Source: JAJDOJ01 sp034722015 (GTDB lineage Bacteria; Pseudomonadota; Gammaproteobacteria; JAJDOJ01). Taken from it: a DNA stretch of 64,000 nt. Every line of letters starts with the position of its first letter. The stretch's first letter is position 1. Location: the NCBI GenBank assembly GCA_034722015.1, contig JAYENI010000089.1:7842-71841 (forward strand), in the 5' to 3' direction. Below, piece by piece: positions 42,640 to 50,982 of the stretch. The notes under the pieces were generated by a model. It was not told the origin of the DNA and did no database searches. It worked only from the letters and a program-made list of their open reading frames with translations. Both the position numbers and the translations under genes were made by a program.

Positions 42640-44101
42640 CCCCTGCCAGGTCTGGGTCGTCGACGACGACCGGTCCATCCGCTGGGTCCTGCAGAAGGCC
42701 CTGACCAAGGCGGATATGGACGTCCGGGTGTTCAACACGGCGGACCACGCCCTGGGCGCCCTGGGCCGGGAAGAACCCGGCGTCATCATCACCGACATCC
42801 GCATGCCCGGCACCCAGGGGCTCGAGCTGCTGGATCGGGTCAATGCGGACTTCCCGGATCTGCCGGTCATCATCATGACGGCGCATTCCGATCTCGATCA
42901 CGCCGTCTCCGCCTATCAGCGTGGGGCGTTCGACTACCTGCCGAAACCATTCGATATCGCAGAGGCGGTGGATCTGGTGCGCCGGGCCTGCAAATCCCGA
43001 AGCGGCGAGTTCGAGGCGCAGTCTCCGGATGATGAACCGGCCACGACGATTATCGGAGAGGCGCCCTCCATGCAGGAGGTCTTCCGCGCCATCGGGCGGC
43101 TTTCGCGATCGAACATCACGGTACTGATCACCGGTGAGTCCGGTACCGGCAAGGAACTGGTGGCACAGGCGCTGCATCGTCACAGCCCACGCGCCGCCAA
43201 ACCCTTCATCGCGTTGAACACCGCCGCGATTCCCCGGGATCTGCTGGAATCCGAACTCTTCGGTCACGAAAAAGGGGCCTTTACCGGCGCGCAGGGACTG
43301 CGCCGCGGGAGATTCGAGCAGGCCAACGGCGGCACCCTGTTTCTGGACGAGATTGGCGACATGCCCGCCGAACTCCAGACGCGACTGTTGCGGGTACTGG
43401 CCGACGGCGAGTTCTATCGCGTGGGCGGCCATGTCCCGATCAAGGGTAACGTCAGGATCATCGCGGCAACCCATCAGGACCTCGAGGCACGGGTCTCGGA
43501 AGGACTTTTCCGGGAAGACCTGCTGCATCGGCTCAACGTCATTCGCATTCACGTCCCGGCGCTGCGTGACCGTCGAATGGACATCCCGGAACTGCTTCGG
43601 TTCTTCCTGTCCCGCGCGGCGGCCGAACTCCAGGAAGAACCCAAGACACCCAGCCCCGAAGTTACCGAATATCTCTCGAAACTCCCCTGGCCCGGCAATG
43701 TTCGGCAACTGCAGAACACCTGCCGCTGGTTGACCGTGATGGCGGCGGGTAACGATATTCACCTGGAGGATCTGCCGCCCGAGCTTCGATCCTCGACCGC
43801 GGACAATGCCGGTGGCTGGCAGGCGTCGATGGCCCGCTGGGCGAACGAACGTCTGGAGGCCGGCGAATCCGGCATTGCCTCCCGCGCCATCCCCGATGTC
43901 GAACGGGTTCTCATCGAATCCGCCCTCGAACACACGGGTGGACGACGCCAGGACGCCGCCCGCCTGCTTGGCTGGGGACGCAATACGCTTACCCGGAAAA
44001 TTAAGGAGCTGAATCTAAACGGCACTTCAAATGGGGGTCATGGCGACAGCGAAAACGAAGTGGAAACCACCCCGACAGAACTGAATCGAGAACCGGGATA
44101 A
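42632..44101 (+). CDS. glnG: Nitrogen regulator NtrC (sigma-54 activator)
   Basis: A 489-residue response regulator. The receiver (about 5-120) has Asp55 in TDIRMPG. The AAA+ domain (about 140-375) has Walker A GESGTGKE, the sigma-54 contact loop GAFTGAQ and Walker B GGTLFLDEIGDM. The C-terminal Fis-type helix-turn-helix has RQDAARLLGWGRNTLTRKIKEL. It activates glnA and other nitrogen-scavenging promoters; glnA itself is not in the window. Confidence 0.97.
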   Translation: MGNPCQVWVVDDDRSIRWVLQKALTKADMDVRVFNTADHALGALGREEPGVIITDIRMPGTQGLELLDRVNADFPDLPVIIMTAHSDLDHAVSAYQRGAFDYLPKPFDIAEAVDLVRRACKSRSGEFEAQSPDDEPATTIIGEAPSMQEVFRAIGRLSRSNITVLITGESGTGKELVAQALHRHSPRAAKPFIALNTAAIPRDLLESELFGHEKGAFTGAQGLRRGRFEQANGGTLFLDEIGDMPAELQTRLLRVLADGEFYRVGGHVPIKGNVRIIAATHQDLEARVSEGLFREDLLHRLNVIRIHVPALRDRRMDIPELLRFFLSRAAAELQEEPKTPSPEVTEYLSKLPWPGNVRQLQNTCRWLTVMAAGNDIHLEDLPPELRSSTADNAGGWQASMARWANERLEAGESGIASRAIPDVERVLIESALEHTGGRRQDAARLLGWGRNTLTRKIKELNLNGTSNGGHGDSENEVETTPTELNREPG

Positions 44102-44137
44102 GGCCGGGTGGTGGGCTCCGCGCTTTGCGCGCCGGTT

Positions 44138-45106
44138 TCAGCCGCAGGCCCCGTCACATCCGTGAAGTTCGAGAGTGCCCCTGAGCTCGACTACGCCGCT
44201 CAGTCCCTTTTCGAGGAGGTAGTCCGCGATTCCACGATTGATTTCAGCACAGATCAGGGGGTCGTAAAAAAGGGCCGTTCCGATCCCCACGGCGTCTGCA
44301 CCGGCAATAATGAACTCCAGCGCATCCTCGGCGTTCACGATACCCCCCTGCCCAATGATGGGAATCCCGTGGCCCCGCGTGACCTGATAGACCTGGTGCA
44401 CCTTGTACAGCGCGATCGGCTTGATCGCGGGCCCCGAAAGTCCACCCTGATTGTTGCCGATGACCGGTCGCCGCGTCGCGATGTCGATGGACATGCCCAT
44501 CAGGGTGTTGATGACGGAGAACGCGTCGGCACCGGCATCGATACACCGGCGCGTATTGTCCTGGATGTCGGTCTGATTGGGGGATAGCTTGACGATCAGC
44601 GGCTTCTCCGTCGCCTCGCGGCAGGCCTCGACTACACGCGCGGACATCTCGGGATCGTTGCCGAACGCAACGCCCCCTTCCTTGACGTTTGGACAGGAAA
44701 TATTGATCTCGACGGCGTCGATCGGCGACGCGTCGAACCGCCGGGTGACACGGCGGTACTCCTCGACGGTTGACCCCGAAACGTTGGCAATGTAGCGGGT
44801 TTCGGTAAAATCCAGCTCTGGCAGGATGGTGTCGACGACATAATCGACCCCGGGATTCTGCAGCCCGATCGCGTTCAGCATCCCCGCGGGGGTCTCACAG
44901 ACCCGATGGGGCGGGTTACCGAGACGAGCCTCACCGGTGGTGCCCTTGAGACACACTGCCCCGACTTCCTCGTTGGAAAAACCGTCTACCCGCGTATATT
45001 CTTCCCCGAAGCCTACACACCCCGAAAGCAACACGATCGGCGTGGACAGACGCAGACCGCAGAAATCCACCGCCAGAGCGGAAAAATTTTCCTTGTCATC
45101 TCCCAT
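44138..45106 (-). CDS. pyrD: Dihydroorotate dehydrogenase, class 1B-like catalytic subunit
   Basis: FMN enzyme oxidising dihydroorotate. It has 322 residues: LSGCVGFGEEY at about 28-38, NPPHRVCETPAGMLNAIGLQNPG at about 64-86, the catalytic Cys in INISCPNVKEGG at about 134-145, and FMN-phosphate motifs GGI/GIGTAL at the end. Catalytic Cys instead of Ser, and the sequence pattern, indicate class 1B (NAD-linked with PyrK). Most gammaproteobacteria use membrane class 2. No pyrK is adjacent. It ends with an unusual Cys-containing tail (HGCDGACG). Its ATG overlaps the trmL ATG head to head; GTG 45070 is an alternative start. Confidence 0.88.
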   Translation of the reverse strand: MGDDKENFSALAVDFCGLRLSTPIVLLSGCVGFGEEYTRVDGFSNEEVGAVCLKGTTGEARLGNPPHRVCETPAGMLNAIGLQNPGVDYVVDTILPELDFTETRYIANVSGSTVEEYRRVTRRFDASPIDAVEINISCPNVKEGGVAFGNDPEMSARVVEACREATEKPLIVKLSPNQTDIQDNTRRCIDAGADAFSVINTLMGMSIDIATRRPVIGNNQGGLSGPAIKPIALYKVHQVYQVTRGHGIPIIGQGGIVNAEDALEFIIAGADAVGIGTALFYDPLICAEINRGIADYLLEKGLSGVVELRGTLELHGCDGACG

Positions 45107-45608
45107 GTTTCACGTCGTCCTCTATGAGCCCGAGATTCCGCCCAATACGGGGAACATCATGCGTCTTTGCGCGAACACGGGCGCGGCACTTCACCTGATC
45201 CAGCCGCTCGGATTCGATCTCGACGACCGCCGCCTGCGACGAGCCGGACTGGACTACCGGGAGTGGGCCCGCGTCAGGGAACACCGGTCACTGGCCGATT
45301 TCTTCGCGACGGTGAATCCCGGCCGCGCGCTCACATTTTCCACCCGCGGATCCCGTGCATATCACGATCTGCGTTATCGCAAAGGCGACGCCCTGATCTT
45401 CGGGCCGGAAACCCGCGGCCTGCCTCAGGTTGTCATCGAGGATGCAGGGCCGGCCCATACCCTTCGCATCCCCATGGTGCCAAACAGCAGAAGCCTGAAC
45501 CTCTCCAACGCCGTTGCGATCGTCGTCTACGAGGCGTGGCGGCAGCACGGGTTTTCGGGTAACCACGAGACGCATGCGGATAACACGAGGATAGGTGACA
45601 CGAATTGA
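45105..45608 (+). CDS. trmL: tRNA (cytidine(34)-2'-O)-methyltransferase TrmL
   Basis: SPOUT methyltransferase acting on the wobble base of tRNA-Leu isoacceptors. It has 167 residues. The canonical N-terminus is VVLYEPEIPPNTGNIMRLCA, then PLGFDLDDRRLRRAGLDY, and the knot motifs FGPETRGLP, RIPMVPNSRSLNLSNAVA follow. The N-terminus leaves no room for a later start, so its ATG at 45105 is firm. The gene is divergent from pyrD with overlapping start codons. Confidence 0.95.
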   Translation: MFHVVLYEPEIPPNTGNIMRLCANTGAALHLIQPLGFDLDDRRLRRAGLDYREWARVREHRSLADFFATVNPGRALTFSTRGSRAYHDLRYRKGDALIFGPETRGLPQVVIEDAGPAHTLRIPMVPNSRSLNLSNAVAIVVYEAWRQHGFSGNHETHADNTRIGDTN

Positions 45609-45658
45609 GCCAAACGTTCCAGCCGGAACCGGCGGCACAACGTTCCCGATCCCGCTGC

Positions 45659-46699
45659 TCAGGAAGAACCGGTAGGCTGCCAGACGTTCTCCTCCTTGAC
45701 ACTTCTTCGCAAGAGATCCGCAACCGCCGCGGCCGGATCGCGTTGCTCCGCAAGGATCAGGTGCACTTGCTGGCAAATCGGAAGTTCGACCCCCACGCTG
45801 TCGGCGATGCGCATGAGAACATCCGCCGTCTCTCGCCCTTCTATCGCCTGGCCAATCTCCCTTGAGGCCTCATCGGCGGCCTGCCCCCGGCCGAGGGCAA
45901 GGCCGAAACGGCGATTTCGAGACTGGTCGTCGGTGCACGTGAGGACAAGGTCTCCCATTCCGGACAACCCCATGAGGGTCCCGAGTCTAGCCCCCAACTT
46001 CTCTCCCAGCACCATGATTTCGTGCAGCCCCCGGGTTATCAGGGCGGCCCGGGCATTGGCGCCAAACCCAAGGCCGTCGGAGATACCGGTGGCGATAGCG
46101 AGCACATTCTTGACGGCCCCGCCAAGCTCCACACCCAGTACGTCTGAGCTTGTGTAGACCCTGAACGTTTCCGCGTGAAACAGTGCGGCAATTTTCCGGC
46201 CGGTGGCAGCAGCATCGGACGCGACCGTCACCGCCGTGGGAAGACCGATCGCCACCTCGCGCGCGAATGACGGTCCCGACAGTATGGCGCAGGGCGCATT
46301 GGGGCCCATCTCCTGGGCGACCACCTCATGTAACCAGTGACCGCTACCCCGCTCTATACCCTTGGTTGCCCACACGATGTCCGGGAGCCGAACCCCCGCC
46401 AGCACCCGATTCGTGGCCTCCAGCATATCCCGGAACGCGGATGTCGGCACGGCGATCACGATTGCGTCCACACCATCGAGCGCAAAGGAAAGGTCACCGG
46501 TGACGAGCAGATTGTCCGGCAGGTGGATACCGGGCAGATAACGTGAATTTTCCCGGCTCAACTGGATCACATCGAGGGACGCAGTGGATCTGCCCCATAA
46601 CCGGGTCTCGTGATCGTTCAGCGCCAGGCGCATTGCGAGCGCCGTTCCCCAGGAACCCGCCCCGAGGACGGCGCAGGTGCGACGATCATGCATTGCCAT
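45659..46699 (-). CDS. gpsA: Glycerol-3-phosphate dehydrogenase [NAD(P)+]
   Basis: Reduces dihydroxyacetone phosphate to sn-glycerol 3-phosphate for phospholipids. It has 346 residues, with the nucleotide motif VLGAGSWGTALAM at about 11-23, the signature WATKGIE at about 109-115, the SGPSFAREVA motif at about 140 and catalytic Lys in GGAVKNVLAIATG at about 193-205. Downstream of secB in the conserved rhodanese-secB-gpsA order. It is convergent with trmL. Confidence 0.96.
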   Translation of the reverse strand: MAMHDRRTCAVLGAGSWGTALAMRLALNDHETRLWGRSTASLDVIQLSRENSRYLPGIHLPDNLLVTGDLSFALDGVDAIVIAVPTSAFRDMLEATNRVLAGVRLPDIVWATKGIERGSGHWLHEVVAQEMGPNAPCAILSGPSFAREVAIGLPTAVTVASDAAATGRKIAALFHAETFRVYTSSDVLGVELGGAVKNVLAIATGISDGLGFGANARAALITRGLHEIMVLGEKLGARLGTLMGLSGMGDLVLTCTDDQSRNRRFGLALGRGQAADEASREIGQAIEGRETADVLMRIADSVGVELPICQQVHLILAEQRDPAAAVADLLRRSVKEENVWQPTGSS

Positions 46700-46753
46700 G
46701 AACGTCTCCCAGAGGTTCCTTCAAACTACTCGCGGACACGATCCAGACCGCCT

Positions 46754-47239
46754 TCAGTGTGCCGTGGGCGAGGCGTCGGGCGTGCTGTCCTGGCTTGCAG
46801 CCTGCTGCAGGTGCTGCGAGTACAAGGCGTCGAAATTGACGGGTGCCAGGAGAAAGCCCGGGAAACCGCCTTTCGAGATGAGATCCGCTATCGCTTCACG
46901 CGCAAAGGGGAACAGGATGTTCGGACAGTAACTACCGAGCATATGACCAAGCTGCGCGTCGTTGAACCCGCGCAGCGTAAACACGCCTGCCTGTTTCAGC
47001 TCCACGAGATAGGCGGTGTTTTTCTCCATGGTCGTGGTGACGGTGATGTTCAGCGACACCTCGTGGACGTCATTCTGGAGCTTTCTGGTTTCCGTCCCCA
47101 ACTGAACATTGGTCTCCGGCTTCCATTCCCCTGTAAAAACTTCAGGGACACCTGGCGACTCGAAAGAGACATCTTTCAGGTACAGCTTTTGAATCTCGAA
47201 TATCTGCTGGGGAGTATCCTGGGACGGTGCTTCGCTCAT
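46754..47239 (-). CDS. secB: Protein-export chaperone SecB
   Basis: Cytosolic holdase that delivers unfolded precursors to SecA. It has 161 residues, with the family core FEIQKLYLKDVSFESPGVPEVF at about 14-35, LNITVTT in the middle and CPNILFPFAREAIADLISKGGFP near the end. The C-terminus is acidic/polar. It lies between the anchored rhodanese gene and gpsA. grxC, which lies here in E. coli, is absent from the 167-bp spacer. Confidence 0.96.
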   Translation of the reverse strand: MSEAPSQDTPQQIFEIQKLYLKDVSFESPGVPEVFTGEWKPETNVQLGTETRKLQNDVHEVSLNITVTTTMEKNTAYLVELKQAGVFTLRGFNDAQLGHMLGSYCPNILFPFAREAIADLISKGGFPGFLLAPVNFDALYSQHLQQAASQDSTPDASPTAH

Positions 47240-47406
47240 GTTTCGTTTCCCGCATTGTCGGTTATTGGATGATCATGTGTCGGCATGAGCCGGAAAGCAG
47301 CGCCAGTTCCTGCCTTCTGAACGCCATTCCCGCCGCGGAACGCACGCACCTCGGGCAACCCCCGGCTGAAACGAGTCAACGCGCAAGCAGTGCTGCCAGT
47401 TTTCGC

Positions 47407-47832
47407 TTATTTGGCGACTTTGGGCAGATTGGCGTTGTCCCACGCCACGATCCCGCCACGCAGATTCGACACGTTCTTGAAATCGTTCTTCAACAGAATA
47501 TTGCCTGCGGAGCGTGACCGTGAGCCCGTTCGGCAGTAGGTGACGACGGGCCTGTCCGAGAACTTGGCCAGTTCTCCGACCCGCTGTTTCAGCGTACTCA
47601 GGGGAATGTGACGTGAATTCTGTATGCTGCCCTGCACGCGCTCCGAGTCTTCCCTGACGTCCAGCATCAGGGCGTTGTCGTGATTGATCAGCAGCACGGC
47701 CTCCTGGGGGGAAATATCCTTGAACCCGGAGGTAAATCTGCGGAATTCGGTCCAGGCCACCATGGCCAGCACCAGACCGAGAAGCGCGAAAAGGGCCGTG
47801 TGATTCCCTACGAATTCAAAAAACTGTTCCAT
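47407..47832 (-). CDS. Membrane-anchored rhodanese (YibN type)
   Basis: A 141-residue protein with an N-terminal TM helix (about 12-30) and a cytosolic rhodanese domain (about 40-138). The active-site loop is VTYCRTGSRS with catalytic Cys. YibN homologues sit with secB in gammaproteobacteria, and the E. coli protein has been linked to membrane-protein insertion. A sulfurtransferase activity is plausible but not shown. It starts the rhodanese-secB-gpsA run. Confidence 0.92.
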   Translation of the reverse strand: MEQFFEFVGNHTALFALLGLVLAMVAWTEFRRFTSGFKDISPQEAVLLINHDNALMLDVREDSERVQGSIQNSRHIPLSTLKQRVGELAKFSDRPVVTYCRTGSRSRSAGNILLKNDFKNVSNLRGGIVAWDNANLPKVAK

Positions 47833-48228
47833 CGCACCGATTGCCCCTGATCAGGTTAATCCTATACTTGCAGGAGCCACCGACCGTTTCATTAAGGTAT
47901 AGGCCAGACGGGAGGAAGTGCCTTAAACCGCTTGGGCAGGCCTGATGCCCCCTGGCGCACTCATCCGCGACCCCTCAAGGGCGGCTAAGATACCATGATC
48001 ACCCCGTTTCCGGGAGTCGTTGGAAGATGCAAAAACAGTGTGAAGATACAGACCGGCATCAGTGGTTCGCGGTAACTTCCGATCCCGGCGAGGAAACCGA
48101 AACTGGATTCCGCAGCCGGGATGGTCGCTCGACAGGGTGCGACGACAGACACCGCCATGGCGGGCTGCCTCGCCTGGCTCCCGGCCCCGGCCCTTTAGAT
48201 CCGGGGCCGGGTCTGTTGGCAATCGTCA
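47833..48228. other. 396-bp region with a strong GC hairpin
   Basis: No supportable ORF. At 48180-48211 an 11-bp perfect stem (CCCGGCCCCGG/CCGGGGCCGGG) encloses a 10-nt loop without a T tract. It lies just downstream of the small minus-strand gene and may act as its terminator or an RNA-stability element. The rest should hold the rhodanese promoter. Confidence 0.5.
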
Positions 48229-48360
48229 TCAACTGCATGGGGTCCCGGAATGGGCGCAAACCGCGTCGTACCCTCCCTTGCTGTAGAGCCTTACGACAAA
48301 TAGCGCGACCGCCAACGCGGCAGTTGTCCCAAACAAGGTCAAATCGTCAAGTGCAAACAT
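48229..48360 (-). CDS. Small single-TM membrane protein (43 aa)
   Basis: Begins MFALDDLTLFGTTAALAVAL and ends in a hydrophilic, Cys-containing tail. GGAG lies 6 nt before ATG 48360. One hydrophobic helix (about residues 8-24) is followed by a basic/aromatic stretch (VRLYSKGGY). An unusually AT-rich upstream region (48361-48490) could carry the promoter, and a strong hairpin lies downstream. I do not recognise a family. Size and topology resemble accessory subunits such as CydX or KdpF, but nothing links it to a complex. Confidence 0.5.
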   Translation of the reverse strand: MFALDDLTLFGTTAALAVALFVVRLYSKGGYDAVCAHSGTPCS

Positions 48361-48490
48361 GGTTAACTCCTGACCAGCAAATGCTGATCGCCAATTTGTA
48401 TATAAGTTTTTGCTTTTTCACTAAAGTTCATGGTGTAGGAGAGATTTGTTGCCAACTCTGTGAGTGAAGCAATTTATATTAAATAAAATC
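48361..48490 (-). promoter_or_regulatory. AT-rich candidate promoter of the small membrane protein
   Basis: Markedly lower GC than its surroundings. On the minus strand TATACA, with TTTAGT 17 nt upstream, is a weak sigma-70-like match. It lies about 40 bp before the start codon. Confidence 0.35.
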
Positions 48491-48559
48491 AACTGGATAC
48501 GGAATTTCGAAGATACGGCGGGAGCGCCGCGGCAAGGGCCCGAAGAGACCCACCCGAAT

Positions 48560-48973
48560 TCATGGGCGTCTCCAGCTTCGGCGCTGCAGCTTTAGATAGA
48601 GACGCTGGCGGTCCTGCATCGACCGCGACTGCCGCCCCTGGGCACTACCCGGTCCGCGACCAGGGCTTTTGTTCCCGGCAGCGCGGGGGGGTGTCTGGCG
48701 CAGCTGCTGCTGCAGTTGTCGCTGCCTGTCGCGCTGGCGCGACAGCCGGGATTCCAGATCACGCGCGTCGGCAGGCGAAGCCGGCGGGGCATGGTCCTGG
48801 CGGTAAATGCGTTGCTCTCGCCGGAGTTCGCCGCGCTGTCTGTGAAATTCTGTTTCCATGCCAGGGACCCGGATCGAGTCCCTGGCAGAAGACATCGTCG
48901 CGTGCAACCCGCTAGTGATCACCGGGATCAGAACAGCAACGGACAGCAGAGCCCGTTCACGCCGGCCAGACAC
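48560..48973 (-). CDS. Exported Arg/Gln-rich hypothetical protein
   Basis: A 137-residue product. GTG 48973 follows AAAAGGA by 9 nt. A basic n-region and hydrophobic segment (RRERALLSVAVLIPVITSGLHA to about residue 28) look like a signal peptide. The mature part is extremely rich in Arg and Gln (SRQRDRQRQLQQQLRQ) and probably helical. No family is recognised. Biased composition makes a false ORF possible, but signal peptide plus ribosome site favour a gene. Confidence 0.5.
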   Translation of the reverse strand: MSGRRERALLSVAVLIPVITSGLHATMSSARDSIRVPGMETEFHRQRGELRREQRIYRQDHAPPASPADARDLESRLSRQRDRQRQLQQQLRQTPPRAAGNKSPGRGPGSAQGRQSRSMQDRQRLYLKLQRRSWRRP

Positions 48974-49320
48974 GGTCGGCAATCCTTTTCTGCTCGCGGT
49001 CTTGCAGGTGTCCTGGCGGTTGCACGAGGTCGTACTGCGCGGCACCTCGCTGCAACGGGGGAAACCAGGGCGAATCATACGCAGACGCTGCGCCAAACCT
49101 GCCGGCGATACGACCCGGGTGAGTACGGGCTCCCACAAATTCCGTAACCACGGGCCTGTCAACCGGAGAACGGAATCTCTTCACAGAATTCAGCGCCTCG
49201 AACCGGTATGTTCTCGTGACACCGCTGCCTGCTGTCCGTCGCCAGCGGCATACGATGCATTGGCTATCATTGATCAATGCGGGATCCCAAAACAATCGTC
49301 TGAAAAACAGGAGGATCGAC
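48974..49320. other. 347-bp intergenic region
   Basis: Between the Arg/Gln-rich gene (minus) and the 59-residue gene (plus). Several open frames cross it without ribosome sites; I support none. AACAGGAGG at about 49306-49314 is the ribosome site of the plus-strand gene. Confidence 0.4.
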
Positions 49321-49500
49321 ATGCAAAATACACCTACCATCGAACATCCGGAAGCGCGCTTTTTCGTAATGAACCGCTCCGAGGATCACTGGATTCGTTT
49401 GAGCAAGGATTATTCCAGCAGAGTCGAGGCAGCAAAAGCACTCGAAAAACTGCGCCTCATGTATCCTTTTGCCAGACTCGGTGGCTCACGGACCAACTAN
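49321..49500 (+). CDS. Small hypothetical protein (59 aa) ending at the assembly gap
   Basis: ATG 49321 follows AGGAGG by 6 nt, a near-ideal site. The product (RFFVMNRSEDHWIRLSKDYS..., then a helical AAKALEKLRLMYPFARLGG) ends exactly where the last codon is TAN. Two of four choices for N give a stop, so the protein may be complete at 59 residues. Soluble, with no family recognised. Confidence 0.55.
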
Positions 49501-49599
49501 NNNNNNNNNNNNNNNNNNNNNNNNNNNNNNNNNNNNNNNNNNNNNNNNNNNNNNNNNNNNNNNNNNNNNNNNNNNNNNNNNNNNNNNNNNNNNNNNNNN
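49500..49599. other. Assembly gap (100 N)
   Basis: A second 100-N scaffolding placeholder; real distance and content are unknown. Confidence 0.99.
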
Positions 49600-49681
49600 G
49601 TCTCAAGCGGCCAGGCCCAGGAGTCACGACAGACATCGAGTGACCGAATCATACGTTCAGGGAAGCAGCAGGGTAGTAGCC

Positions 49682-49855
49682 ATGGACCGAAGGAAGTACC
49701 CGGACAGGCGTCAGCCTGGACCAACACCGAAATTTCCGTTTCGGGACGAACAGGGGCACCGAGTCGGAGAAGATCGGCGCAAGATTTCCAGTCGCCGCAT
49801 GAGCGATTTCGAACTGGATCCGCTATGGGAGAAAATACAGAACCGCCCGCGCTAG
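49682..49855 (+). CDS. Small Arg-rich protein (57 aa) with paired RR motifs
   Basis: ATG 49682 to TAG 49855. The sequence starts MDRRKYPDRR, then KFPFRDEQG, GEDRRKISSRRM and a C-terminal acidic/aromatic end. The spacing of DRR, PFxD and xRRxxxxRRM matches residues about 14-52 of the FHA protein at 51187-51696 (GERRGSERRK, RYPFYD, ANRRRVVDRRM), so the two share a module of unknown role. No strong ribosome site is visible. A terminator follows about 106 bp later. Confidence 0.6.
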   Translation: MDRRKYPDRRQPGPTPKFPFRDEQGHRVGEDRRKISSRRMSDFELDPLWEKIQNRPR

Positions 49856-49960
49856 TGCGGATTCGCCAAGCCCCGGGCGAGCGCTCGTGGATTGGCGCTC
49901 AAACCGCGGATTTGGGTGGATTCTGCCGGCTCCCATCGATACGGCTCTAAATAACAGAGA

Positions 49961-49983
49961 GGGCTCCGTATGGAGCCCCCTTT
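49961..49983 (+). terminator. Hairpin terminator between the 57-aa gene and rpoH
   Basis: GGGCTCC-GTAT-GGAGCCC stem (49961-49978) followed by CCTTTGC. The T tract is short, so efficiency is uncertain; it serves the plus-strand gene and could act on convergent rpoH. Confidence 0.6.
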
Positions 49984-50047
49984 GCATTCTTCCTGCGGAT
50001 TGCTGCGATAGCGAGGAATGTCGAAGCCGACACTGTCCCGGCTGCCG

Positions 50048-50905
50048 CTACGTGGCCAGATCAACCCTGAGCTTCCCGATCGCCGCCTTTTCCAGTTGAC
50101 GGATTCGCTCAGCCGAGACCGAATAGCGTTTCGCAAGGGACTCAAGTGTCTCTTTCTTCTCACCAAGCCAGCGTCTGGCGAGTATGTCGCGACTTCGCTC
50201 GTCGAGCGTATCCAGCGACTCCCGCAACCTCCGCTCCTGATATGCCAGCAGGTCCGCGTTTTCGTACACCTCACCGGGATCGTAACGCTGGTCCTCAATG
50301 TAACTGGCCGGCGCCAGGCTCGATTCACGCTCCTCCCCAGGCTCCGGGTCATAGGAGACATCTCGTCCCCCCAGACGCCGTTCCATCTCCATGACCTCGC
50401 CGGCACTGACACCGAGATCGCTCGCAACGGCATCTACCTCCTCGCGATTCAGCCAGCCGAGCCGCTTTTTACGACTCCGCAGGTTGAAGAAGAGCTTGCG
50501 CTGCGCCTTGGTAGTGGCCACCTTGACGATTCGCCAGTTTCGCAGGACAAATTCGTGGATTTCCGCGCGAATCCAGTGGACTGCGAAAGACACAAGACGA
50601 ACGTTCAGGTCGGGATTGAATCGCTTGACGGCCTTCATCAGGCCGACGTTACCCTCCTGAATCAGATCAGCCAGCGCCAGGCCGTACCCGGCATAGCCGC
50701 GCGCCACGTGGACGACGAAGCGCAGGTGGTGCGTGACGAGCGTTCGAGCCGCATCCAGGTCATTGTGGTCCCGATACCGGATCCCCAGCGCCCGTTCCTC
50801 CTCGGCTGAGAGTACCGGTAGCCGGTTCGCGGCTACAATATAGGCATCCAGGTTCCCTACGGGAGCCAGAAGGGTCGATTGTGCCTGAACAAGCGCCTTG
50901 GTCAT
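50048..50905 (-). CDS. rpoH: Heat-shock sigma factor RpoH (sigma-32)
   Basis: A 285-residue sigma-70-family factor. Region 2 (LRFVVHVARGYAGYGLALADLIQEGNVGLM, with FNPDLNVRLVSFAVHWIRAEI) is followed by the diagnostic RpoH box QRKLFFNLR (135-143), and region 4 has LGEKKETLESLAKRYSVSAERIRQLE. It directs RNA polymerase to chaperone and protease genes. GGGGA precedes ATG 50905. A perfect CIRCE operator lies 51-77 bp upstream, so HrcA repression is predicted. ftsX/ftsE, the usual neighbours, are absent. Confidence 0.97.
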   Translation of the reverse strand: MTKALVQAQSTLLAPVGNLDAYIVAANRLPVLSAEEERALGIRYRDHNDLDAARTLVTHHLRFVVHVARGYAGYGLALADLIQEGNVGLMKAVKRFNPDLNVRLVSFAVHWIRAEIHEFVLRNWRIVKVATTKAQRKLFFNLRSRKKRLGWLNREEVDAVASDLGVSAGEVMEMERRLGGRDVSYDPEPGEERESSLAPASYIEDQRYDPGEVYENADLLAYQERRLRESLDTLDERSRDILARRWLGEKKETLESLAKRYSVSAERIRQLEKAAIGKLRVDLAT

Positions 50906-50955
50906 TTCGCTACATTATCCCCGTTTCATGAGTCACACATTAGCCAGTACTGATT

Positions 50956-50982
50956 TTAGCACTCTGGACATAAGAGTGCTAA
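50956..50982 (-). promoter_or_regulatory. Perfect CIRCE operator (HrcA site) upstream of rpoH
   Basis: TTAGCACTC at 50956-50964, a 9-bp spacer, then GAGTGCTAA at 50974-50982: an exact match to the CIRCE consensus TTAGCACTC-N9-GAGTGCTAA. On the minus strand TAAAAT, a good -10, overlaps the downstream arm, and TTAGCA 18 bp earlier could be the -35. Bound HrcA would then block RNA polymerase. No groES or dnaK gene is nearby; the only downstream gene is rpoH. Confidence 0.93.
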
